From positions 18,528,986 to 18,592,985 of the forward strand of contig CM042088.1 of assembly GCA_023512835.1 (NCBI GenBank): 64,000 bases of DNA, in the 5' to 3' direction. This document shows positions 1 through 10,437 of the stretch, in pieces. This DNA comes from Taxillus chinensis. Taxonomy: Eukaryota > Streptophyta > Magnoliopsida > Santalales > Loranthaceae. Under the pieces are notes generated by a model, which saw only the letters and a program-made list of their open reading frames with translations, had not been told where the DNA came from and did no database searches. The stretch's first letter is position 1; each line of letters opens with the position of its first letter. The translations under genes and the position numbers were made by a program.

Positions 1-1099
1 AATTAATTAATTTCTTGTTCTTAAGGCATATTAATTCAAAATTCCCCTTTTTGTTTAAAACCCAACACCTTTGCATGTACTAGCCTCTTTCGAGTGATCT
101 AGCCGTGTGTATACCCTAGCTTGGGGAACGGGCAACCCATTATGTGCTTAAGTTGTTTGAGTGTAGATTGGCATCACACCAACCCTAACTAGGTTACAAG
201 CAAGATTATCGGCTTTCGCAAATTATAATCTTAGCAAGTCAAGTCTCTTAACTATCCGGTTATCAATGTCTTCTTTCAATCCATAATTGATTAACCTTAT
301 ACAAGATTTAAGGTGGCCGAACTTAAATTTCACATGCTAACTCAAAAGACTTGATAAACATAACAGGGAATTTCAAATTAACTAACCAAAAGAAAAGGAA
401 TTAAAAACTTACATCAAATCCATCCTCCTCCCATGGAGGTTTAAGCTACCATAGCAAATAAAAAAACCATTGTTCTTACTATGAGAACCCAATACATTTC
501 TCTCCCTCTCCCAGAATGAACGATCTCCAGTCCCCCATTAATTACAAATTTTCCCCAATATATTTTCTAATTCCCTGTATAACTGCTGGAAACCGTTAGG
601 AACCGTTCCCTCCATTAATTTGAAGTTGTTTCCCTCTCATACTGGTTAATAGAAGGTCGTCAGATCCTTTAAAGATGAGTTACAGGCCGTCCAGGTGGCA
701 TCTGTGGAGGTTCATTGACCAGCAGGTTACGTTGTGCGAAACCGCCCAGGGTCAATTCATTTGGTCAACTCAATTTCAAATGACCGTTTCAAATGACCAA
801 GCTCTCGGGAGCTTCTGGTCAACTCAATTGGTCCCGTCATTTCTTTTTGGTCATTTCAAATTTGAAATGACCGCAGTGCAGATTGTCCCTTGCTCCTTCA
901 TTTTTTTTTTTGGACCTTGTACTTGGCCTGTTTTCCATTCAAAGACAACAAAAACACCACAAAAAGATCTACTAATGCTATGTTAGGGGGTTAGTTCATT
1001 AATCATTCAAATTCATCAAAATAAAGTTAAAGATGTGATCTTTCATCATAAAATCCCCTTCATTTGACACTAAAATGTGTTAGAAAAACCCCCCTAACA
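1..1099 (-). repeat. 3' LTR of the Athila/Tat-type element (cut by window edge)
   Basis: Direct repeat of 5824-6923. It ends on the plus strand in CTAACA at 1094-1099, the inverted partner of the TGTTAG that opens the other LTR at 5595. By eye I see roughly a dozen substitutions and small indels in about 1,100 bp, that is about 99% identity, so the insertion is young compared with the surrounding repeats. It contains a perfect palindrome at 849-872 and several GGTCAA or TTGAC-type motifs. Confidence 0.9.
849..872. repeat. 24-bp perfect palindrome in the left LTR
   Basis: The half-site GGTCATTTCAAA is followed directly by its exact reverse complement. The half-site TTTCAAATGACC also occurs twice in direct orientation about 70-100 bp upstream on the plus strand. 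The same palindrome is present in the other LTR at 6673-6696. A dimeric transcription factor site is a possible reading; this is inference. Confidence 0.8.
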
Positions 1100-1103
1100 A
1101 CAA

Positions 1104-1113
1104 CTCCACACTT
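1104..1113 (-). other. Polypurine tract candidate
   Basis: On the minus strand AAGTGTGGAG lies a few bases before the 3' LTR start TGTTAG, preceded by a GACGAGCAAG sequence. An AAGTGTGGGG-like tract after GACGAGCAA is the usual plus-strand primer context in Athila/Tat elements as I know them. The tract is short and slightly degenerate. Confidence 0.6.
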
Positions 1114-2631
1114 AGAACTTGCTCGTCCCGAGGCAATTAGAATTATGAGGCATAACAAAAGTAAGACAATGAATTGATATAAGAGCATGTGAAAGAATAA
1201 AACATCCATAAAACATATGGTTTAACTCTTAATATCATGTATGAAGTTTTGTATTCTCAGTCCAACAATCATATGTTCTCTTTGCAGAAGACTAAGAAGC
1301 AATTGAACCACCAACATTCTGAAACAAATTTCCTAATTCCTTGTAATCTCACAATGAGCAAAGCAACCTCATTCATAGGGTAATGTCACTTCACTCTCTC
1401 TCAATCTTTCATGGAATTAAAACTAAAACAAGTGCCTTCCTAATATTTTTTTGGTGATTCAACCATCATTCCATTACCCAATTAGTTTTTGTCATAGACC
1501 ACAATGATGGTAAAAGTAACAATGCCCAACACACTTCTTATCTATTTTTAATGTACACGTAAGTTCTATGTACAATGCACTCTGAAAATATACAACTGTA
1601 ATACTGTTTTTTTTCAAGGATTATGCTGCAATAGTTTATATAACCTTACAAGTTTTTTTTCTTGATGGATTATACATCTCCACAGTCCATAACCTTCTCT
1701 TTCTTTCTTTTTTTTTTCCAAGGCTTATGCTACGGTAGTCTATATAACCTTACAAAGTTTTCCTTGATGGATTATATATCTCCAAAGTTCATAACCTTCT
1801 CTTTTTTTAAGTATACACACTTTATACAACACTTTATACAACTTGGAACATTGTACTTATTCTAAACAAAGTGGGTTATGACTCCAACTCCACCATTCCA
1901 ATTATCCAATCACCAATATAGAACTATAGAAGAACTTATTGAAGTTTAATTTCCATGAAGTGAACACTCATCAAAATATATAGCTCTCAATAAAATTATG
2001 CTCTCACTCATTCAAGGAATCAAGTTATTTATTCAAAAGTTGTCAATTCATTATGGATCCAAGTTTTTGTTCAAACACATGATGATATCATTCCAAGTAC
2101 ATGAGTTTCATGCATGGGATTAATGAGTAACCATTGGTTCCAAAAGTATTTCATTCTTAAACATGCTGTATATAAACATTTCAAAGTTTTCACAGTACCT
2201 TCATTTCATATTCATTCTACTCTTCTCACATCATGAGGAAATTAATCCATATTGCAATGCCACAAGCAACTCCACACTGGAATTTTGCATATCTTTCAAG
2301 CAATTGCAACAAGAAGAGGGAAGAGTGTTCAAACCTTTTTTCTTTGACGAGGGGGAGCTGGCTCATTATAAAAATATATCATTTGATCAACCCATTCATG
2401 AAGAGCAGTTATAGAATAAGGGTTTGAAGTTGGGGCTGTCCAAACACTTCCATGAGCTTGCATGCAAGCTGTCATATTGTAACAGATAAAAGGTCCATAG
2501 CTTGCACTAACCCATGGATTCTCTGCACACAATTAAATTCAAACAAAACAAAACAAATATTCATAAAACATGTTCGGGTTGCCTCCCGGAAGCGCTGCAG
2601 TTAATGTCAGTAGCTTGACATTCTCCTTTTG
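1114..2631 (-). other. Non-coding 3' region of the Athila/Tat-type element
   Basis: About 1.5 kb between the protease stop and the polypurine tract with no credible open frame. Near its start on the minus strand is GGGAGGCAACCC (plus strand 2576-2587), a motif that in related elements follows the end of the long polyprotein. Its presence right after the protease suggests that the enzyme-coding part was removed cleanly, or that the element belongs to a gag-only lineage. T-rich tracts and one internal duplication (1608-1807) fill the rest. Confidence 0.7.
1608..1807. repeat. 104-bp imperfect tandem duplication
   Basis: Two copies, about 1608-1704 and 1712-1807, share a T-run, CAAGG-TTATGCT, TATATAACCTTACAA, CTTGATGGATTATA and CATAACCTTCTC in the same order, offset by 104 bp, with scattered differences. 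It lies in the non-coding 3' region of the Athila/Tat-type element. Confidence 0.75.
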
Positions 2632-3687
2632 TTAACTTGAAATTGGAACAAGGTAAAGAACCTCCTTGACTCCTGCAAGTTCCAGAAAGGCCTTCTTTCT
2701 TTTTCTCCAAACCTTCAACAAGTGGTCTAGTTGCTCTCCTTGTAGCTCAGCAGCTATAATAACTGGCCACTCTCCTTCTTCTCCCAAGAATACATACTTT
2801 AGATGTGCTGGTAGAATCTTCAACTCAACCTTTGGTGCTTTTTTTAATGATGAGATTGGTTTAAAGATTTCTCCAATATCTTCAAATTCCTTCTTGTGCT
2901 GAAACTGAATAATTGGTGCAGCCTCAAAAGCATGCTTTTCCTCTTGAATTTCTTCAATAACAACTGAAGATACATTTTCTGAGCACAAACCTATAGGATC
3001 ACGGAATCCCTTAGCATGATCTTCAATCACAGTATTCAGCATTTCTACTAAACAGCCTTGTTCATGCTCTTCCTTTTGAGGATTCTTCAAACTCCTATAA
3101 AGATTAAACTCCACTTTGTCTTCCCCGATGTGCAGCTCTAATTTTCCACCTTTGACATCAATGATTGCCCCTGCTGTTGCTAAAAAGGGTCTACCCAGAA
3201 TAAGGGGCATAGAACCACCTTCTTCCATATCCAAAGCTATCAAATCAATTGGGACAATAAAATTCTGAATCTGTAACGGTGCATTCTCTATAATGCCAGC
3301 TGCATACTTAATAGATTTGTCAGCAAGTTGCAAGGTCACTGATGTGGGCTGCAATTTTCCAAGACCTAGCTTGCTACATACCGAAGATGGAATCAAACTC
3401 ACACTAGCTCCCAAGTCACAGAGCTGAATCAAAAGTAACGTTCCCTATAGTGCAAGGTATAGAAAAACTTCCTGGGTCTCCCATCTTCTCGAGGTAGTTT
3501 TCTCTCGAATAATTGCACTACACTCCTCTGTAAGTGCAATTGTTCCATTCTCTTCAATTTTCTTTTTGTTACTCAACATCTCTTTCAACATCTTGGAGTA
3601 GGAAGGCATTTGAGCCAATGCTTCCAAAAATGGAATGGTAAGCTTTAATTCTTTAAGATGTTCAATGAATCTTCTCGTATTGTTCAT
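2632..3687 (-). pseudogene. Aspartic protease region of gag-pro, frameshifted
   Basis: In the functional protein this part links Gag to a retropepsin that cleaves the polyprotein inside virus-like particles. The first part (3687-3445, 80 codons) has the linker seen in Athila-type elements (IPFLEALAQMPSY, ALTEECSAI). The second part (3432-2632, 266 codons) has the protease signature CDLGAS near its start and LILGRPFLATAGAIIDV about 80 residues later, the usual active-site and flap-side motifs. The segments lie in different frames: one shift where gag ends near 3665, another near 3500, where the frame carrying DPGSFSIPCTIGN is entered, and a third near 3425 just before the active site. After the 266 codons the frame stops and no reverse transcriptase follows. 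I consider it non-functional. Confidence 0.85.
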
Positions 3688-5446
3688 CTTTCTTTCTTTG
3701 TCTCAATCTTTGAGGGAAGCGTATTGGTGGAGCATAATTCTTCACCACCTTAGGAACTTCAGGATGTTCCTCTTTCTTTTCTTCCCTTTCCTCCTCAGAT
3801 TTAGGTTCACCTTCATCCTTTTTGACATGGGTTGTTTCCTCCACTTGAGGAACTTCCCTCTCTGGTAACTCTCTTCCACTTCTTAACATAACAGCCTGCA
3901 CATATTCCTTTGGGTTTGGCTCAGTCTTACTAGGAAGCTCTCCTGGGTTCCTAATAGTAAGAGCGTTTGCTATTTGTGCAATTTGAGTCTCTAACTTCTT
4001 GTTATGAGTCTCAATTCTGTCAAATCGGCTACCAATATCAGTTTCAATCTTATTCAATCTCTGTTCAGTTCCTGCTGCCATCTTCTCAATTGCACATTCC
4101 CAATCAGCCTTTCTTTTCTCACCATATCCAGCTCCTTGCTGTTTAGGTTGGAACTGCCTATTGAATTGCTGATTGTTCTGATTATTTGGCACTTGATTTG
4201 CATTATTTCCACCTTGATTATTCTGCTGATTATTCTGTCCTCCCCATGAAAAATTCGGATGATTCCTCCATCCAGGATTGTAGGTATTTGAAAATGGATT
4301 ATTCTGCTGCCTGTTTTGGTTAGCTATGTAATTAACTTCCTCAATCATATTAGCTGAATATCCTTCCATTGTCTCTCTATAGGCTTTTAATGGACACTCA
4401 TTCGGTTGGTGCATACCCCCACACTCATGACAAGCAGAGTTAACCTTTGCTACTCTTTGAACATTTAACTTTTCCACCTGTTTTATCAGAGCTTCCAACT
4501 TAGCATTCAACATTGTAGAATTGTCCACCTCAATTAAACCAGGTTTCCTCACAGCTACTCTCCTAGAGGGCCACTGAGCTTGCTCTTTTGTCAGTTCCTC
4601 TATAATCTCATTAGCTTCTTCTGCAGTCTTGGCTGTCAGAGCACCTCCTGCTGCAGCATTTACCATGTATTGCTCCTCAGCTGTAAGGCCTCCATAAAAC
4701 ACCTCAATAAGTAACCAATCTTCTAAGCCATGATTGGGACATTTTCTCTGCAATTCCCTGAATCTATTCCATGCTTCACCAAGTGTTTCTCCAGTGGTTT
4801 GGGTAAAAGCAGTGATGTTGTTTCTCAACTTCACTGTTCTTCCTCTTGGGAAATATTTAGTGAGAAATTCTTGGGCACAATCTACCCATCTGGTGAAATG
4901 TCCCTCTGAAAAAGAATTAAACCAGATCAAAGCATCCTCCTTTAAAGACCAAGGGAATAATTCCAATCTGATAAAATCCTCCGGCACTCCTTGTCTTCTC
5001 ATTGTTCTGCATATCTGCACAAATCTGGCTAAATGGTGGTGAGGATCTTCCAAAGGTGTGCCCCCAAAACTGTTCTGCACTACTAAATTAATAAGTTGTG
5101 GAGAGAACTCAAAATTTTCTCTCAAGAGAGGTGGTGGATAGATTGGGTTTCTGATATCAGAAACGTCAGGAGTATGATGCTCCCTAACTGGCCTGAGATC
5201 TGACCCATTATCTTCCTGTTGCTGCTGTTGTTGTTCTTCCATAACTGAACACGATTCAACACTTTCTTGTTCCCACAACAAATTCTGCAAATCAAACTCT
5301 GGATTACTCCAAAATCCAGGAACAGAATTTGATTCTTCTTCAATGCTTGCTGACTGTGCACTCCTTTGCTTTCTCAATCTAGCAAAGAATGTACATTCTG
5401 GCTCAGGATCAAACAAATCTTCAAACGTTGATGAACGCTTGCTCAT
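3662..5446 (-). pseudogene. gag: Gag (capsid-nucleocapsid) of Athila/Tat-type element, intact frame of 594 codons
   Basis: Gag packages element RNA into cytoplasmic particles. The frame opens with ATG at 5446, 124 bp after the primer site, and stays open for 594 codons. Residues 120-255 match the plant retrotransposon gag fold (ICRTMRRQGVPEDFIRLELF, then W-based motifs, KYFPRG, LGEAWNRFRELQRKCPNHG, YGGL). A zinc knuckle of the form C-x2-C-x3-H-x4-C lies at about 339-351 (CHECGGMHQPNEC), the variant typical of Athila/Tat. Residues 390-450 are rich in Asn and Gln, followed by a likely coiled coil at about 465-500 and a Glu/Lys-rich tail. The downstream protease is out of frame, so the gag-pro fusion is broken although Gag itself could still be made. 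Confidence 0.88.
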
Positions 5447-5570
5447 TCATTCGCACCTGTAAAAACAACAATGAACACATACCTAGCATAATACCGCACA
5501 CAGAGTTTGGTAATTACAATAAGTATGCTTCCACACTCAATCACAAAATGTACTTTCAACTTTGTTACTT

Positions 5571-5588
5571 TCCCCGGCAACGGCGCCA
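5571..5588 (-). other. Primer binding site, tRNA-Asp type
   Basis: The plus strand reads TCCCCGGCAACGGCGCCA, which equals the 3' end of plant tRNA-Asp with its CCA. On the minus strand this is the TGGCGCCGTTGCC primer site used by Athila/Tat-type elements. It lies 6 bp inside the TGTTAG edge of the 5' LTR. It is a primer site and not a tRNA gene. Confidence 0.92.
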
Positions 5589-5594
5589 AAAACT

Positions 5595-6923
5595 TGTTAG
5601 CAATTCCGCAAGCGTACGGATCGTTACAAGTAATAAAGTGGACTCAAAGTCCGGATGTCGAACCCACAGGGAAAGTGATCAAGTAAAAAGCTCATTTTGT
5701 AAATCCATGATGTATCTAAAGTTGGTTTTGTATCATTAGCAATTTGAATGTTGTAATTTAATTAAACAAAGCAATGTAAATGTTCTTATGGGAGAAAATA
5801 GGGATTTGGATGTCAATCAATGTAATTAATTAATTTCTTGTTCTTAAGGCATATTAATTCAAAATTCCCCTTTTTGTTTAAAACCCAACACCTTTGCATG
5901 TACTAGCCTCTTTCGAGTGATCTAGCCGTGTGTATACCCTAGCTTGGGGAACGGGCAACCCATTATGTGCTTAAGTTGTTTGAGTGTAGATTGGCATCAC
6001 ACCAACCCTAACTAGGTTACAAGCAAGATTACTGGCTTTCGCAAATTATAATCTTAGCAAGTCAAGTCTCTTAACTATCCGGTTATCAATGTCTTCTTTC
6101 GATCCATAATTGATTAACCTTATACAAGATTTAAGGTGGCCGAACTTAAATCTCACATGCTAACTCAAAAGACTTGATAAACATAACAGGGAATTTCAAA
6201 TTAACTAACCAAAAGAAAAGGAATTAAAAACTTACATCAAATCCATCCTCCTCCCATGGAGGTTTAAGCTACCATAGCAAATAAAAAAACCATTGTTCTT
6301 ACTATGAGAACCCAATACATTTCTCTCCCTCTCCCAGAATGAACGATCTCCAGTCCCCCATTAATTACAAATTTTCCCCAATATATTTTCTAATTCCCTG
6401 TATAACTGCTGGAAACCGTTAGGAACCGTTCCCTCCATTAATTTGAAGTTGTTTCCCTCTCATACTGGTTGATAGAAGGTCGTCAGATCCTTTAAAGATG
6501 AGTTACAGGCCGTCCAGGTGGCATCTGTGGAGGTTCATTGACCAGCAGGTTACGTTGTGCAGAAACTGCCCGCGGTCAATTCATTTGGTCAACTCAATTT
6601 CAAATGACCGTTTCAAATGACCAAGCTCTCGGGAGCTTCTGGTCAACTCAATTGGTCCCGTCATTTCTTTTTGGTCATTTCAAATTTGAAATGACCGCAG
6701 TGCAGATTGTCCCTTGCTCCTTCATTCTTTTTTTTTGGACCTTGTACTTGGCCTGTTTTCCATTCAAAGACAACAAAAACACCACAAAAAGATCTACTAA
6801 TGCTATGTTAGGGGGTTAGTTCATTAATCATTCAAATTCATCAAAATGAAGTTAAAGATGTGATCTTTCATCATAAAATCCCCTTCATTTGACACTAAAA
6901 TGTGTTAGAAAAACCCCCTAACA
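5595..6923 (-). repeat. 5' LTR of the Athila/Tat-type element
   Basis: 1,329 bp, bounded on the plus strand by TGTTAG (5595) and CTAACA (6918-6923). Its part 5824-6923 repeats 1-1099. It lies next to the primer site, which fixes the element as minus-strand. The palindrome at 6673-6696 and the GGTCAA-rich stretch 6570-6660 are shared with the left LTR. Confidence 0.92.
6673..6696. repeat. 24-bp perfect palindrome in the right LTR
   Basis: Same palindrome as at 849-872 (half-site GGTCATTTCAAA and its reverse complement), unchanged in both LTRs. Confidence 0.8.
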
Positions 6924-7000
6924 GCTGATCATTTGTTTCTGAAGGCCCATGTCCAAATTGTGGATGGAAGATAGAGATTTTAAAGTTTCAAGTGTTACTT

Positions 7001-7022
7001 ATCAAAACTACGCCGTTTTGAT
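7001..7022. promoter_or_regulatory. ACG-core inverted repeat upstream of a TATA box
   Basis: Arms ATCAAAAC and GTTTTGAT flank TACGCC, 40 bp upstream of the TATA box at 7063. Closely similar palindromes sit in the LTRs at 35780-35801 and 38469-38527. Confidence 0.6.
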
Positions 7023-7062
7023 AAATGGGCTAGGGTACACACCTCAAGGCCCAGCCAAACTT

Positions 7063-7070
7063 TATAAATA
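7063..7070 (+). promoter_or_regulatory. TATA box candidate
   Basis: TATAAATA followed about 30 bp later by the pyrimidine-rich CATCCTAGACCCCC region. Best read as the promoter of the LTR-like remnant. Confidence 0.5.
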
Positions 7071-7982
7071 AGAGCTCCACGCCCTCTACTATGCATCCTA
7101 GACCCCCTACACATTTTTAGAGAGATAGAGAGGCTCCACGACTTAGAGGTTGCTCCTTGACCTAGGAGAGCAGCCGTCGCAGCCGCCGTCGCGGATTTTG
7201 GAGCTTGGATTTGAAGCTTTGTTGCGCGCATGGATTAGAAGAAGATGTTTAGCTTTACTGCTATGGTTTTGCTTGTAATCATGTGTGAGTAGTTCTTATA
7301 ATCTAGGGGAGCAATGTAGCTCCCTTGTTGCTTTGCTCGTGTTTATGATTATTGGGTTTGGATGATTGAGTTTTGCATGTTTTATGAATCTGTTCTTAAG
7401 TTCTATCTTTGGATGTACACCTTGGTATTCTTAGCCCTAGTCTGGGGCGGATTGAGATTCATAACTTATTTGTAATTGGTGTGATCATTATCCTTTTGCA
7501 AGTATGATTTATTGGCTTTGCATGTTTGTCTGTTTAGATGACCATTCTGGCATACAACTCTTAAAAGGACCTCAATGACCATTTGTTGTCCTTAGCTTAT
7601 GTTTTGCATGTTTTCAATCAGACAACCCTAATACCATGAACCAGTAGAGATAACATAGGGAGGTGAAATTGTGACCCTAGATGCCTTTAATCCTTGCATC
7701 TTAATCCTAAAAATCAATTTGCTTTCTTGTTTATTCAGAAAACCACATAAAAATTAGATCTTTAGTTATAAAAAGAATTCATTTTTGCCAAGACATTGTT
7801 TTAAGCAAGATTAATTTGGTGATTTGAGTTAAAGCTAGATAACTTGGTAATCTCTGTGGGATCGACCCCTTGCTTGTCGCTATTCTATTTAGCATTAGTT
7901 AAGGGAATTAATATTTTGAGAAGGGATTTAAACGACAGTAGCTTAACCCTCACTTGGGTTTCGCTCACGAAATACCTATCTG

Positions 7983-8456
7983 TCACCCCTTATAGAGGAT
8001 TGTTAGTTTATCCCAGACAGCTTTTGCTGTTGTGCAGCCCTGGACGTCCGTGAAAGCCTCGGAATCCAAAGACGATGTAACGTAAGCCAGAGCCTTTTCG
8101 CTAGCGCACTGCCAGGCTCTTTCACCGTTGGTAAGTTCGGCATCCGTCTTTGGCCTTCTAACTCCATGTTCTTCGATAGTCGTCAGAATTAGAATCTCCT
8201 GATGAAGACAGGGCCACATGAGATGATCATGGCATACCATAAACATCTTCATGCGAGCTTTCCACTGGGAGAAAAGCTCAGGTGTAAATTTGGGCGGTTT
8301 TGTCAGAGTAAAACAGAACTCCGTGGTTGAGGAGTGGCGGCGACAGCAGGTTGAGGTGGGTCGACATTTTTCACTGCTGCTTCGATTCGGGATGGGCTCT
8401 TGTGCACCTCCGGAGTTAAGGCGAGTGTTGAATAGCATACTGCTTTCTTCGGCCAT
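7983..8456 (-). pseudogene. gag: Copia Gag N-terminal part, truncated
   Basis: 157 codons from ATG at 8456. Residues 45-157 fit the copia Gag region: TLTKPPKFTPELFSQWKARM (the usual W-KARM start of the domain), MW, LTNGERAWQCASEKAL and AKAVWDKLTILYKG near the end. Family Gag proteins run on for another 100-250 residues to a CCHC knuckle; here a stop codon (7983-7985) and loss of similarity end the frame. The N-terminal 45 residues look unlike the family and may be shifted. Not functional. Confidence 0.8.
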
Positions 8457-8501
8457 TGCTGAGAGTGAAAGAGTGGATCTCTACTTAAAACAAATAGAAC
8501 T

Positions 8502-8514
8502 TGCTCTGATACCA
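8502..8514 (-). other. Primer binding site, initiator-Met tRNA type
   Basis: Plus strand TGCTCTGATACCA, that is TGGTATCAGAGCA on the minus strand, the standard copia primer site. It is 2 bp from the inner LTR edge at 8517. Confidence 0.92.
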
Positions 8515-8817
8515 CTTGATGGTCCCTTGGAGCCTAGAGGGGGTTGAATAGGCTCTTATCGAAAGTCTTTTGATTCTCTTATGACACAACACTTATCTAG
8601 TTAAGTGATAGAATCACTGCGGAAGATAACCAGATAGTGGAAGTATTTTGTTTTATTATCAAAAGATAAATACAACAAAATAGAAGCAAGACTCTTTTAC
8701 ACTCTGTTTACAAAAGGATTCACACACTAGCCTATATTATGTCTTTGAACTCTTGTGCATAAAACAAGGTTGATTTAGGCTCGCTCGCACACACGTTTTC
8801 AAATGTACAAGTATGAA

Positions 8818-8825
8818 TATTTATA
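8818..8825 (-). promoter_or_regulatory. TATA box of the copia LTR
   Basis: TATAAATA on the minus strand, at the same place relative to the LTR 3' end as 50676-50683 in the other copy. Confidence 0.6.
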
Positions 8826-9114
8826 AAAACATTCCTAACAGACAACCTTGGAACTTGTAGTTCCAAAATGCGTTCAGCACTAACTATTCCTTGGTTATCT
8901 CTCTGCCTTGACTGCTGTGGTTTGTGGAGATCAAGATCTTGGTTTGAAGAGTATAAGTGCCTTTGTGAGTTCCCAAGTATAATTAAAGTTGTGTCCACAT
9001 ATCCGGGTGATCCACGTGTAAGATTCTTCAAGTTCTCAACGAGTTTGTCTTACATCGGGACACCACGAGCTGATGACTTTAAATGCGGTAAGTTGAAGTA
9101 GCATCTTCTTGGTC

Positions 9115-9535
9115 CGGTGTAATTTTCCTTACTCCGTTGCTAATGAATCTCGGAACCTTACTCCGTGTCAGTGGTTGCTTACTCCGTATCTATTTGGTAC
9201 TGGAATCCTTAGTCCGTGTCAGCGCTTCCTTACTCCGTGTGAATGAGAAAGTTGGAGTGCTTATTCCGTATCAGCGCTTCCTTACTCCGCATGTAAGTTC
9301 CTAACTCCGTACGAGTTTCTTACTCCGTGTGAGTTTAAAGGATCGGATGGCTTACTCCGTACTAGCACATCCTTACTCCGCATGAGTGAGTGGTCCGGAT
9401 TCCTTACTCCGTATCTGGTTTCCTTACTCCGTGCGAATAAAGACTCGGGTCCTTATCCCGCATCAGTACTTCCTTACTCCGTACGAATAAAGACTCGGGT
9501 CCTTATTCCGCATCAGTACTTCCTTACTCCATATG
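9115..9535. repeat. Array of TTACTCCGT motifs inside the copia LTR
   Basis: About 17 copies of a TTACTCCG(T/C) core, including variants TTATTCCG and TTATCCCG, spaced some 15-40 bp apart, with less conserved spacers. The opposite-strand form CGGAGTAAG forms the same array at 50040-50370. The array lies upstream of the LTR TATA box and could be a cluster of protein-binding sites. Confidence 0.75.
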
Positions 9536-9747
9536 TATGGGGGACTTGGTTATTTACCAAGTGTTTGACAACACTCACTCTCGTCCGGATCAGGATTATG
9601 TATCCTGTCCTTAGCTTTGCTCTTACGAGTGTATCTCCGGATTAATAACATATCTTCTGCAATGATTAAAGACAAAACACAAAAGATCTCAAATCAAATT
9701 ACATAGGGCTTTATCAGCATTATCCAAATTCTGGGCTTGATCCAACA

Positions 9748-10437
9748 GTATTGAAAAAAGTGCATTATACTAAGCGTGGGATGTACCTCACCGCCATGTA
9801 GTATGTCACATTGACCGAATGATGCTCATCATGTGTCCTTTCAATCCTTCATGGATATTAGATTTTGTTGTTTCATTAATCAATTGAATGCATCGCAAAT
9901 CAACTACATAAGTAACCCAAAGCTAAAAATCAACCCTTTTGATTCCTAATTAAAGCAAAATGTTGATTTATCGAGTATAATAGAGTGTTCGAGCTATTGT
10001 ATTCAATATTTATAATAGTGGATTAGAGACATCGTTGGATGTACCACCAGCAATTGAGTTTGTCACAATGAGCGAACCATGCTCTCCATGTTTTCTTTGA
10101 ATCCTCTATGGATATTACATTTTGTTGTTATCTTGATCAACTCAATGAATACGAAATCAGTGAAATAGTAAACCTAAATTTAAGGAATCTAGGCTTTTGG
10201 TCTCTGATTGAAGCAAAAAGTGGGTTTATCCTCTTTAATAGCCTTTGACATCGAGTAATCATTGTTGATAAAAGCGTACTAGACCAAGCATCAGAAGCAC
10301 CTCACTGCCATGGAGTATGCCACATTGGGCTAACCGTGCTCGTCATTTGTCTCTTGAATCCTACATGGATATTACATTTTATTGTTTGATTAATCCACAC
10401 AATGCATCCCAAATGAATTAAATAACTAACTCAAACC
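9748..10437 (+). repeat. Satellite array, segment 1
   Basis: First HOR unit in the window: m1 from 9748, m2 from 10000, m3 from 10261, broken in m3 by the LINE. The last 14 bp (10424-10437, AACTAACTCAAACC) are the upstream target-site duplication of the LINE, matched with one difference by 12465-12478. Without the LINE the unit is about 1,016 bp, so the reading frame of the array is kept across the insertion. Confidence 0.92.

Larger units (their letters stand above)
1..6923 (-). mobile_element. Non-autonomous Athila/Tat-type Ty3-gypsy element (gag-protease only)
   Basis: A minus-strand LTR retrotransposon. Read on the minus strand it has a 5' LTR (6923 to 5595), a tRNA-Asp primer site (5588 to 5571), a short leader, gag (5446 to 3662), an aspartic protease region (to 2632), about 1.5 kb of non-coding sequence, a purine-rich tract and the 3' LTR (1099 down to the window edge). 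No reverse transcriptase, RNase H or integrase motif is visible, so it would need enzymes from a related element. The Gag type, the primer site and a GGGAGGCAACCC motif after the coding region point to the Athila/Tat group. About 229 bp of the left LTR lie outside the window, so the left target-site duplication cannot be checked; the base after the right LTR starts gctga. Confidence 0.88.
6924..7982 (+). mobile_element. LTR-like remnant (probable gypsy LTR, plus orientation)
   Basis: No open frame is credible. The stretch has an ACGC-core palindrome (7001-7022), a TATA box (7063-7070), a GC-rich transcribed-leader-like part (about 7130-7230), then an AT-rich stretch ending in TCTGTGGGATCGACCCCTTG (7850-7869), a sequence style I know from the 3' part of Athila/Tat LTRs. 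Its left end is cut by the element ending at 6923 and its right end meets the copia gag at about 7983. No terminal motif or second copy is in the window, so an old gene 5' region cannot be excluded. Confidence 0.4.
7983..9747 (-). mobile_element. 5' part of a Ty1/copia element
   Basis: Read on the minus strand: LTR (9747 to 8517), initiator-Met tRNA primer site (8514 to 8502), short leader, and a truncated gag (8456 to 7983). Everything downstream of gag is missing; at 7983 the sequence changes to the unrelated LTR-like remnant. The right LTR end TCCAACA at 9741-9747 meets satellite sequence directly at 9748, so this element inserted into, or at the edge of, the array. The same LTR family occurs in opposite orientation at 49723-50996. 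Confidence 0.85.
8517..9747 (-). repeat. Copia 5' LTR with internal ACTCCG array
   Basis: About 1,231 bp. The inner edge TGATGGTCCC corresponds to TGTTGGTCCC of the intact family end, so it has one terminal mutation. The outer edge is GATCCAACA. Both edges, the TATA box (8818-8825, minus) and the repeated motif match the LTR at 49723-50996 in reverse orientation. Confidence 0.88.

Noticed and set aside
1662..1865. 67-codon frame with Phe runs
   Set aside because: Low-complexity T tracts inside the 104-bp tandem duplication.
5571..5588. tRNA-like 3' end
   Set aside because: Only the 18-base end matches, beside an LTR edge; it is a primer site and no cloverleaf can be formed.
6995..7231. 78-codon minus-strand frame in the LTR-like remnant
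   Set aside because: GC-rich leader-like sequence, no recognisable domain, opposite to the TATA box orientation.
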